This document shows, piece by piece, positions 6,802 to 12,622 of a DNA stretch of 28,949 nucleotides (position 1 is the stretch's first letter; each line of letters begins with the position of its first letter). Source of the DNA: DASSKK01 sp035690495 (GTDB lineage Bacteria > Actinomycetota > Actinomycetes > Propionibacteriales > Nocardioidaceae); NCBI GenBank assembly GCA_035690495.1, contig DASSKK010000021.1:1-28949 (forward strand). The letters are read 5' to 3'. The notes under the pieces were generated by a model that saw nothing but the letters and a program-made list of their open reading frames with translations, was not told the DNA's origin and searched no databases. The translations under genes and the position numbers were made by a program.

Positions 6802-7241
6802 CGATACCCCCTCGGGGTGTGTGATGCACTCTTTGCCTTGCCCCGAGGGTCCCCTTGCTCGTCGGGCGGGGTACCTCCCCCGGTTGTCAAGCCGCCGCGC
6901 CGTGTCCGCTCGGCCCGTTCGCTTCCCGGCCGCGAGCTGCCGCGCCGCGCGTTGCAGGGACCGCACACCACGTCCACGTCTCGCAACCTCAGCGACTTGC
7001 CCGCGGCCTTGCGTGCCCACGCGGACGGCTTGTGGTCGGTGGTCAGGTTCTCGGTGGTGCCACAGTCGCTACAGAACGGCTGGCACCGACGCGCCCACGT
7101 GCTCAGCCGGTCCCATGCCGTGTCGTAGCCGCGCTTCCGTGCAGACCCGCGCCGCTCGGCGTGCGGGCTCGGCGCCGGGGCGTGCTCGGTGCAGTAGGTG
7201 GCCGGCGACGGCTCACCACAGGTCAGGCAGGGACGCATCAT
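6798..7241 (-). CDS. HNH endonuclease linked to packaging
   Basis: The protein has 147 residues. Two adjacent ATG codons (7241 and 7238) follow GGAGG. An N-terminal Cys/His knuckle (C5, C8, C17, H20) is followed by RGYDTAWDRLSTWARR, then C57-x2-C60, TTDH with D69-H70, and C93-x2-C96-N97, the zinc-stabilised HNH/beta-beta-alpha nuclease core (DHKPSAWA ... CxxCNARRGS). A basic, Gly-rich tail ends the protein. In HK97-like cos phages and capsid-forming islands, an HNH protein beside terminase is needed for cos cleavage. Here it is two genes ahead of the large terminase. Confidence 0.9.
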   Translation of the reverse strand: MMRPCLTCGEPSPATYCTEHAPAPSPHAERRGSARKRGYDTAWDRLSTWARRCQPFCSDCGTTENLTTDHKPSAWARKAAGKSLRLRDVDVVCGPCNARRGSSRPGSERAERTRRGGLTTGGGTPPDEQGDPRGKAKSASHTPRGYR

Positions 7242-7471
7242 CGCGCCTCCGGGGCGTCGATGATGTAGCCGGCGCTCGCGGCCTCGCGGTCGATGAAGCA
7301 ATGCGCGACACGATGCCCGGCACCGTCGCCATGCACGTGCTCTTTGCCGCAATAGCAGCAATGGATGAACCACAGCTCATGACCGGGAAAGGTGCGGTTC
7401 GGCTCGGTGCGCGTCACCTGCACGTGCGGGATGGGTGACGGCTGTGACGCCTCTTCGGCATTACTTCCCAT
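7238..7471 (-). CDS. Small Cys/His protein upstream of the HNH gene
   Basis: The protein has 77 residues from ATG 7471; its stop overlaps the HNH start as ATGA. A Pro/Thr-rich N-terminus is followed by FIHCCYCGKEHVHGDG and GHRVAHCFID, so Cys and His ligands could bind one zinc ion. Similar short YCGKxHxHG proteins occur in actinobacterial prophages, without a known function. Upstream frames that extend past 7471 run into the inverted repeat and the helicase stop and lack a ribosome site, so I chose this start. The left arm of the inverted repeat (7433-7449) lies in its coding sequence. Confidence 0.65.
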   Translation of the reverse strand: MGSNAEEASQPSPIPHVQVTRTEPNRTFPGHELWFIHCCYCGKEHVHGDGAGHRVAHCFIDREAASAGYIIDAPEAR

Positions 7472-7518
7472 ACGTGCGCGCGTGGGTGGAACCTGATTAG
7501 CCGTCACAGCCGTCACCC
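7433..7518. repeat. 17-bp perfect inverted repeat built of GTGACG doublets
   Basis: GGGTGACGGCTGTGACG at 7433-7449 is repeated inverted at 7502-7518, with 52 bases between. Each arm holds two GTGACG hexamers nine bases apart, giving four hexamers in total. The right arm covers the helicase stop codon and the left arm lies in the next gene. Iteron-like sites beside a helicase gene could be the replication origin, an operator or an RNA structure. I cannot tell which. Confidence 0.6.
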
Positions 7519-8868
7519 TCCCTCTCTGGCGAGCAGCCCAAGACCGGCCCACTCGGCGCCGGTCTTGCGCTTGGACTTGGTGAATCCGCGCCGCTCCAAG
7601 GCGTGCGCCAGCTCGTTTGTGCGGCCCGGCGTCTCGCCGTTGCGACTGCACCACGCGCACCACTCGGTGAACAGCACACCGGCCCGTGCTCGGGCGGTGG
7701 ACTCCACCAGGCAGCACTCGTCGAGGAAGCGGCCGAGAGCATCGGAGTCACGGTGGTAGGTGTCCGTGGCTCTGAGCACCGCGGCCGGCTCGTCGAGGCC
7801 GCCACGCGCGCAGTACTCGCGGTAGCCGGCGACAGCCCAGCTCACGATCGAGTCGGCCTCGCAGCTCAGCCGTTCCTCGAGGTGCTTGTCCTGCTCGTCG
7901 TCGGGGATGGTGACGTTGAACGGCACGACCCGCATGCGCGCCCATAGCGCCGGGTCGTCGCCGGAGACGACGGGCAGATGGTTGGTCACCAGTACCGGGG
8001 TGTGCGACGGCTTGAACCTCACGAAGTCCTGCCGCATCCGGCGGGCCTTGACTTCATCGCCTCCGGTGAGCCGCTTCATGGTCGCCTCGGCCAGCCGGCG
8101 GCCCTTGTCGTTCTCCGAGACGACGGCCCAGCGCACGCCGCGCAGGTCCATCTCCCCAGTGGGGTGCGCGCCCTCGCGGTGCATGAACAGGTCGGGCTCG
8201 GCCACCGTCGCGTAGTCCCCGAGCGCGTGCCCGAGCGCGCCGTAGAACACGCCCTTGCCGTTGCGGCCCTCGCCGGTGAGGATGCCCAGCACGTGCTCGA
8301 CGACGACGCCGAGCAAGCCGACGCCGGCCAGCCGTTGCAGGAACTCGCGTACCTCGGCATCGGGCAGCACCCGCTCAAGGTGCGCGGACCACAGCGGCCC
8401 GCTCGCAGCCTCGTCGTACGCGCCGGTGGTGACCTTGGTGATTCGGTCGGCGGGGTCGTGCTCGGCCAGCTCGAACGTGTGCAGGTCGAGCGTGCCGTTG
8501 GCGACGTTCAACAGGTACGGGTCGGCGTCGAGGTCGGCCACCGTGTGCGCGAACGGTGGCAGCGCCGCGGCCAGGTCGAGCACGCCGGACACACCGGAGG
8601 CGGACTGGCACTTGTTCACGTCGGCGGCCAAGTCTTTGTCGTACTGCCCTTCGGACCATGCGGAGCGCAGCACGTCGAGCACCGCTCGTTTCGCGGCGCC
8701 CTGGTCGTCCTCGGCCCATCGGCGTCCGTCCCAGCGGTGCCAGCCGATGCCGTGCACGAACATCAGCCGGTCGTCGTACGCGGCGGCCAGCCGGTAGGCC
8801 ATCCGCGCCTGCCCCCGGTGCTGGGACTCCAACCGCTTGGCCGTGAAGTCGGCCACTTGCACTCCCAC
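7513..8868 (-). CDS. D5/P4-family SF3 helicase (primase C-terminal type)
   Basis: The protein has 451 residues, starting at GTG 8868 and sharing one base with the upstream TAG. The D5-N region includes DPYLLNVANGTLDL (117-130). The SF3 ATPase has Walker A GEGRNGKG (199-206), Walker B RWAVVSEND (246-254), sensor PVLVTNHLP with N296, and arginine candidates in LWARMRVVPF. A helical C-terminal tail follows (FLDECCLVESTARARAGVLFTEWCAWC). This is the helicase half of phage/plasmid P4-type primases; the protein is too short for, and shows no sign of, a primase polymerase domain. It should unwind the element's DNA at its origin with host primase. Gene order after the excisionase-like genes is typical of satellites. 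Confidence 0.9.
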   Translation of the reverse strand: MGVQVADFTAKRLESQHRGQARMAYRLAAAYDDRLMFVHGIGWHRWDGRRWAEDDQGAAKRAVLDVLRSAWSEGQYDKDLAADVNKCQSASGVSGVLDLAAALPPFAHTVADLDADPYLLNVANGTLDLHTFELAEHDPADRITKVTTGAYDEAASGPLWSAHLERVLPDAEVREFLQRLAGVGLLGVVVEHVLGILTGEGRNGKGVFYGALGHALGDYATVAEPDLFMHREGAHPTGEMDLRGVRWAVVSENDKGRRLAEATMKRLTGGDEVKARRMRQDFVRFKPSHTPVLVTNHLPVVSGDDPALWARMRVVPFNVTIPDDEQDKHLEERLSCEADSIVSWAVAGYREYCARGGLDEPAAVLRATDTYHRDSDALGRFLDECCLVESTARARAGVLFTEWCAWCSRNGETPGRTNELAHALERRGFTKSKRKTGAEWAGLGLLAREGG

Positions 8869-9098
8869 TAGGCAGCCTCCCGGATGGCGGCCAACACGCC
8901 GGGCTCGACGAGCGGGTACATCGTCAGGAACTCGGCGTGATTACGGCATGCCCGTGCAACCTCGTCGCACCGCGCGTTGCCCACGGCCGCGAACTGCTCG
9001 GCCCGACGACGCCAGTAGCGCGGCGTCGCCTCGTTCAGGGCGTCCTGTAGCACCCGAGCACGGAAGTGCTCGGTGTAGGCGGCGAGGTTGTCGCTCAC
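8868..9098 (-). CDS. Small helical protein between excisionase and helicase genes
   Basis: The protein has 76 residues, starting at GTG 9098 in a GTGA overlap with the upstream stop; its own TAG overlaps the helicase GTG by one base. The sequence is helical and charged (YTEHFRARVLQDALNEATPRYW, RRRAEQFAAVGNARCDEVARACRNHAEFL). This resembles short proteins found in the same slot of actinobacterial integrative elements and prophages. Function unknown; a DNA-binding or replication accessory role fits the place. Confidence 0.65.
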   Translation of the reverse strand: MSDNLAAYTEHFRARVLQDALNEATPRYWRRRAEQFAAVGNARCDEVARACRNHAEFLTMYPLVEPGVLAAIREAA

Positions 9099-9286
9099 GC
9101 GGCCGGGTCCGGGGTCGAGGCGTACTGCGCGTCGAGCCACTGCTGTACGTCTGCCTCGCGGTAGATGATGCGGCGGCCCAGCTTCGCGGACTTCGGGCCG
9201 GTGCCCTGGTGCCGCCAGAATCTGAGGGTGGCCGGCGGTGTGCGCAGCCGCTCCGCTACCTCGTCGAGGGTGAGTAGCTGGTCCAT
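9095..9286 (-). CDS. Excisionase / AlpA-like helix-turn-helix protein
   Basis: The protein has 63 residues from ATG 9286, with GGAG suitably placed; a longer in-frame start at 9355 would run across the regulatory region and is less likely. The sequence LLTLDEVAERLRTPPATLRF, WRHQGTGPKSAKLGRRIIYREADVQQWL is a full MerR/AlpA-type winged helix of the kind used by phage excisionases and satellite master activators. It is first in the leftward operon and divergent from the CI-like gene. It probably bends attachment DNA for excision and may activate the operon. Which of the two roles dominates cannot be seen. Confidence 0.88.
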   Translation of the reverse strand: MDQLLTLDEVAERLRTPPATLRFWRHQGTGPKSAKLGRRIIYREADVQQWLDAQYASTPDPAA

Positions 9287-9372
9287 CGTGCTGCTCCAAT
9301 CACAGGTGCCTGCGGTAAGTACAGCCATGTAACCACTTCCCAATCTGTGATGCAAGCAGTAGGCTGCGATTC
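9287..9372. promoter_or_regulatory. Divergent control region between regulator and excisionase genes
   Basis: This 86-bp gap separates the rightward regulator and integrase genes from the leftward lytic-like operon. ATCACAG (9299-9305) and CTGTGAT (9345-9351) form an inverted pair that could bind the repressor. TAGGCT at 9360-9365 is a plausible -10 box seven bases before the regulator ATG, which has no ribosome site, so its mRNA may be leaderless. Confidence 0.5.
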
Positions 9373-9891
9373 ATGCAGCTCAAACAAGAGTCAGCAGAAA
9401 CACTGTTCGTCCGTCGGATGCGCGAACGTCGGGAGGCTGAGGGCCTCACGCAAACTCAGCTCGCCAGCAACGTCAGCAAGTACACCGGGACCAAGCTCGA
9501 CGCGACAGCCGTTACGCGCATGGAGAAGGGCGCGCGAACGGTGCGCCTCAATGAGGCGGCAGCCATCGCAAGCCTCTTCGGTATCGGACTTGACGAGATG
9601 TGCACGCCCACGACCGTGGCTGAGGTAGTCGGCGAGCTTCAGGAGGCTCGCAAAGGCATGGTGCGTATACGCGCCCTCATGGAACAGGCCGAGGCTCATT
9701 ACACAGAGAGGACTGAAGCGGTCCGAGACTCTTTGCGGAGGGTGATCGACGACATAACCGAGAAGAGCATCCGTGAGGGTCGTCTGACCAAAGCTGACAG
9801 GGCCGAGATTCGCAAGACCGTGCTCGATGAGGTCCGTGACGTTCTAAGCGACGACCCGGAACTGTCCAAAGAGCTGACGAGGGGGCTCTGA
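9373..9891 (+). CDS. CI/Cro-like XRE-family repressor
   Basis: The protein has 172 residues from ATG 9373. Residues of about 10-75 form an XRE helix-turn-helix domain (MRERREAEGLTQTQLASNV, KLDATAVTRMEKGARTVRLN, AAAIASLFGIGLDEM). The rest is a long helical, charged region (ELQEARKGMVRIRALMEQAEAHYTERTEAVRDSLRR ...) likely to be a dimerising coiled coil. There is no LexA-type Ser/Lys peptidase domain, so release of repression should depend on another signal, such as a helper-phage protein as known for PICI repressors; that last step is inference. The gene is two bases upstream of the integrase start. Confidence 0.85.
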   Translation: MQLKQESAETLFVRRMRERREAEGLTQTQLASNVSKYTGTKLDATAVTRMEKGARTVRLNEAAAIASLFGIGLDEMCTPTTVAEVVGELQEARKGMVRIRALMEQAEAHYTERTEAVRDSLRRVIDDITEKSIREGRLTKADRAEIRKTVLDEVRDVLSDDPELSKELTRGL

Positions 9892-9893
9892 CG

Positions 9894-10979
9894 ATGGCGA
9901 GCATTGAGAAGCGGCCCAACGGCAGGTGGCGCGCGAGGTACCGCCCGGTGCCGGGTGGGAAGCAGATAACCAAGACGACGGCGCGCAAGGTCGACGCGCA
10001 ACGGTGGCTCGACGAGCAGACGGCCAAGCTCGTGGCGGGAACGCACGTCTCCCCGCGCACGGCGCGCACGACAGTGGGGGAGTGGTGCGACACATGGCTA
10101 GAGGGCTACCGGACGCGACGGCGCTCGACGGTGCGGCAGGCCGAGGTACACCTTGCCCGCATCCGGGCCAGGTTCGGGCCGATGCAGCTCTCGTCGGTGC
10201 GTCCCTCGCACGTGCGGACGTGGACGGCCGACCTTGCGGCCGAGGGTCTAGAGCCCAGCTACGTGTACGCGCTCCACTCCCGGCTTGCTCAGGTGATGAG
10301 CGACGCGGTGCACGATGGCATCATCGCCCGCTCGCCGTGCTCGCGGCGCACGTCGCCACCGATGGGCAGGCAGCGGCCCTACGTCGCGTCGACCGAGCAA
10401 GTGTGGGCTCTGCACGACGCGATGCCCGAGCACCTGCGGGCGGCCGTCCTGCTCGGCGCGTTCGCCGGCCTGCGGTTGGCCGAGACGTGCGGCCTGAGGG
10501 TCGGTGACGTGGACTTCATGCGCGGCATCATCCATCCGGCCGTCCAGTACCCGGCCGAGCCGCTCAAGACCGAGACGGCGCAGACCGCAATCCCGGTCCC
10601 GGCCGAGCTATCGGCCCAGCTCTCGGCGCACGTGGCGAGCTGGCGGGCCGAGACGGTACTCACGGACATGTGGGGCCATCAGCTCGCACCGTGGTCGCTA
10701 GAGCGCGCGGTGAGGGCTGCGCGGGTCAAGGTCGACGGTCTCCCCGAGGGCTTCCGGTACCACGACCTCAGGCACTATCTGGCGAGCCTGCTCATTGCCA
10801 GCGGCACAGACGTGAAGGTCGTGCAGGCCAGGCTCAGGCACGCGAGCGCCAAGACGACGCTCGACACCTACGGCCACCTGTGGCCGGACTCCGACGACTC
10901 CACGCGCGCGGCCGTGGGTGCTGTGCTCGCGGCTCGTGCTGAGGACTATCTGAGGACCGCACCCGGCAGTGACGGGTAA
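9894..10979 (+). CDS. int: Tyrosine recombinase / integrase
   Basis: The protein has 361 residues; ATG 9894 lies two bases after the repressor stop, with GAGGGGG as ribosome site. The N-terminal arm-binding domain (SIEKRPNGRWRARYR, residues 3-17, AP2-like) is followed by a core-binding SAM-like domain (60-145) and the catalytic domain. Catalytic residues: R194 (AGLRLAE), K225, H290-x2-R293 (YHDLRHYLAS), H316 (RLRHASAKTT), Y326 (LDTYGHLW). All are present, so the enzyme should be active. The gene ends 37 bases before attR, and its last codons include the 21-bp arm repeat. The target is the 3' end of glnA. Confidence 0.95.
   Translation: MASIEKRPNGRWRARYRPVPGGKQITKTTARKVDAQRWLDEQTAKLVAGTHVSPRTARTTVGEWCDTWLEGYRTRRRSTVRQAEVHLARIRARFGPMQLSSVRPSHVRTWTADLAAEGLEPSYVYALHSRLAQVMSDAVHDGIIARSPCSRRTSPPMGRQRPYVASTEQVWALHDAMPEHLRAAVLLGAFAGLRLAETCGLRVGDVDFMRGIIHPAVQYPAEPLKTETAQTAIPVPAELSAQLSAHVASWRAETVLTDMWGHQLAPWSLERAVRAARVKVDGLPEGFRYHDLRHYLASLLIASGTDVKVVQARLRHASAKTTLDTYGHLWPDSDDSTRAAVGAVLAARAEDYLRTAPGSDG
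10937..10957 (+). repeat. 21-bp attP arm repeat, right copy inside the integrase gene
   Basis: Identical to 555-575. Here it encodes integrase residues of about 348-354 (AEDYLR). The heptamer TGAGGAC occurs at 10940-10946 and 10951-10957. The copy lies 59 bases from the attR core. Confidence 0.6.
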
Positions 10980-11005
10980 ACGCGCAGGTCAGCGGCCTGC
11001 TAGGG

Positions 11006-12424
11006 CTACAGGTCGAAGTAGAGCTCGAACTCGTGGGGGTGCGGGCGCAGGGCGACCGGGGCGATCTCCTGGGTGCGCTTGAAGTCGATCCAGGTCTCGA
11101 TCAGGTCGGGGGTGAACACGTCGCCCTCGAGCAGGAAGTCGTGGTCGGCTTCGAGGGAGTCCATCACGGCCGGCAGGGACCCGGGGACGGTGGGGATGTC
11201 GGCGTGCTCGTCGGGCGGCAGCTCGTAGAGGTCCTTGTCGATCGGCTGCGCCGGCTCGATCTTGTTGCGGATGCCGTCGATGCCCGCGAGCAACATGGCC
11301 GAGAACGCCAGGTAGGGGTTTGCCGACGGGTCGGGGCAGCGGAACTCGATGCGCTTCGCCTTCGGGTTCGCACCAGTGATCGGGATCCGGATGCAGGCCG
11401 AGCGGTTGCGCTGGGAGTAGACCAGGTTCACCGGAGCCTCGAAGCCGGGCACCAGCCTGTGGTAGGAGTTCACCGTCGGGTTGGTGAACGCCAGCAGCGA
11501 CGGCGCATGCTCGAGCAGGCCGCCGATGTAGTAGCGCGCTGTGTCCGAGAGCCCGGCGTAGCCGGCCTCGTCGTAGAACAGCGGCTCGCTGGCGTCCCAG
11601 ATCGACTGGTGGCAGTGCATCCCCGACCCGTTGTCGCCGAAGATCGGCTTGGGCATGAACGTCGCGGTCTTGCCGTTGCGCCAGGCCACGTTCTTGACGA
11701 TGTACTTGAACTTCATCACCGCGTCGGCCGAGGACAGCAGCTCGTCGAAGCGCCAGTTGATCTCCGCCTGGCCCGCCGTACCCACCTCATGGTGCGCGCG
11801 CTCGACCACCAGCCCGGCCTTCTCCAGCTCGACGGTGATCTCGTCGCGCAGGTCGCCGAAGTGGTCGACGGGCGCGACCGGGAAGTAGCCGCCCTTGTAC
11901 TTGACCTTGTAGCCGCGGTTGGCGTTCTCCGAGCCGGTGTTCCAGGCTGCCGCCTCGGAGTCGATGTGGTAGTAGCCGGCGTTCTGCTTGGTCTCGAAGC
12001 GCACCGAGTCGAAGATGTAGAACTCGGCCTCGGGCGCGAAGTACGCCGTGTCGCCGATGCCGGTGCTCTTCAGGTAGGCCTGCGCCTTGCGGGCGATGTT
12101 GCGGGGGTCGCGGCTGTAGGCCTCCCCGGTGAGCGGGTCGTGGATGAAGAAGTTCACCACCAGCGTCTTGCGCTCCCGGAACGGGTCGAGGTACGCCGTG
12201 GTGGGGTCCGGGAACAGCGACATGTCCGATTCGTGGATCGCTTGGAACCCGCGGATCGACGAGCCGTCGAAGTTCAGGCCGTCGTCGAACACCGACTGGT
12301 CGAAGGACGAGACCGGGACGGTGAAGTGCTGCATCACCCCGGGCAGGTCGCAGAACCTCACATCGACCATCTCGACGCCCTCGTTGTGGACGTAGGTCAG
12401 CAGCTCGTCGCTGTTCGCGAACAT
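11006..12424 (-). CDS. glnA: Type I (beta) glutamine synthetase
   Basis: The protein has 472 residues, starting at ATG 12424 with GAGGAGG. It makes glutamine from glutamate, ammonia and ATP in the cytoplasm. Hallmarks: NFDGSS (51-56), PEAEFY with E132 and E134, HHEVGTAGQAEIN (211-223), GSGMHCHQS with H270, the ATP-binding KP/IFGDNGSGMH region, and R-rich NRSACIRIP. The adenylylation loop KDLYELPP places Tyr400 as the expected GlnE target. The gene was the integration target: its last codons (after the EFELY core) come from the element, giving ...FDL instead of ...YDI, a conservative change. It now converges on the integrase gene with no terminator between them. A GlnR box lies upstream. Confidence 0.97.
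   Translation of the reverse strand: MFANSDELLTYVHNEGVEMVDVRFCDLPGVMQHFTVPVSSFDQSVFDDGLNFDGSSIRGFQAIHESDMSLFPDPTTAYLDPFRERKTLVVNFFIHDPLTGEAYSRDPRNIARKAQAYLKSTGIGDTAYFAPEAEFYIFDSVRFETKQNAGYYHIDSEAAAWNTGSENANRGYKVKYKGGYFPVAPVDHFGDLRDEITVELEKAGLVVERAHHEVGTAGQAEINWRFDELLSSADAVMKFKYIVKNVAWRNGKTATFMPKPIFGDNGSGMHCHQSIWDASEPLFYDEAGYAGLSDTARYYIGGLLEHAPSLLAFTNPTVNSYHRLVPGFEAPVNLVYSQRNRSACIRIPITGANPKAKRIEFRCPDPSANPYLAFSAMLLAGIDGIRNKIEPAQPIDKDLYELPPDEHADIPTVPGSLPAVMDSLEADHDFLLEGDVFTPDLIETWIDFKRTQEIAPVALRPHPHEFELYFDL
11017..11032. repeat. attR core in the 3' end of glnA
   Basis: The same 16 bases as 438-453, within the codons for GlnA residues EFELY. On the glnA side the reading frame is intact. On the element side the final codons (FDL-stop) come from the element. 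Confidence 0.85.
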
Positions 12425-12486
12425 CGATCCTCCTCGACCCGCGAGGGCCGTCCGGGTTGCGCGCCTCTCGGCGGGTGCGCAGTCAC

Positions 12487-12492
12487 AACCTA
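12487..12492 (-). promoter_or_regulatory. Candidate glnA -10 box
   Basis: TAGGTT on the minus strand lies 62 bases upstream of the glnA start and 10 bases downstream of the GlnR box. No good -35 hexamer is seen, as expected for a promoter that needs an activator. Confidence 0.4.
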
Positions 12493-12502
12493 CGAAGACG
12501 CG

Positions 12503-12540
12503 GTTTCTCGACCGTATCCCCCTTGTTTCCGGCGTGTAAC
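12503..12540 (-). promoter_or_regulatory. GlnR box upstream of glnA
   Basis: On the minus strand the sequence reads GTTAC-N6-GAAAC-N6-GATAC-N6-GAAAC. All four half-sites and all three 6-base spacings match the a-b-a-b pattern of actinobacterial GlnR sites. GlnR is the OmpR-like regulator that activates glnA under nitrogen limitation. The box ends 79 bases upstream of the start codon. Confidence 0.85.
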
Positions 12541-12586
12541 AAGGCCCTTCCGTAACTCCGGCGCGGCTGGCGCGTTGGAGAAGGCG

Positions 12587-12604
12587 GCGGGGGCTTCGCC
12601 CCGC
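12587..12604 (+). promoter_or_regulatory. Short GC hairpin just upstream of the peptidase ribosome site
   Basis: GCGGGG (12587-12592) pairs with CCCCGC (12599-12604) across a 6-base loop, seven bases before the AAAAGGA ribosome site. It could be a leader hairpin affecting translation or mRNA stability. Confidence 0.35.
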
Positions 12605-12622
12605 ACGGACAAAAGGACATCG

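Larger units (their letters stand above)
438..11032. mobile_element. Integrated tail-less capsid-encoding element (cf-PICI-like / phiRv-like satellite) in the glnA 3' end
   Basis: The element is bounded by the 16-bp direct repeats at 438-453 and 11017-11032. It carries integrase, CI-like regulator and excisionase-like HTH protein at the right end, then a leftward run of helicase, small zinc proteins, HNH nuclease, large terminase, portal, MuF-like protein, scaffold, capsid and two connector-like proteins. No tail tube, tape measure, tail fibre, holin or endolysin gene is present, and there is no gap where one could have been. Capsid-forming phage-inducible islands and the M. tuberculosis phiRv elements have this size and gene content. 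Mobility with helper tails is an inference. Confidence 0.85.

Noticed and set aside
1..11032. Simple decayed prophage remnant
   Set aside because: All visible genes are full length, coupled and without frameshifts, and both integration and packaging modules are intact; selective loss of just tail and lysis genes without scars is less likely, although not excluded.
11033..12622. Plus-strand frame opposite glnA, continuous with the S53 peptidase
   Set aside because: The upstream part is antisense to glnA; the real start is 12623, with a ribosome site and signal peptide.
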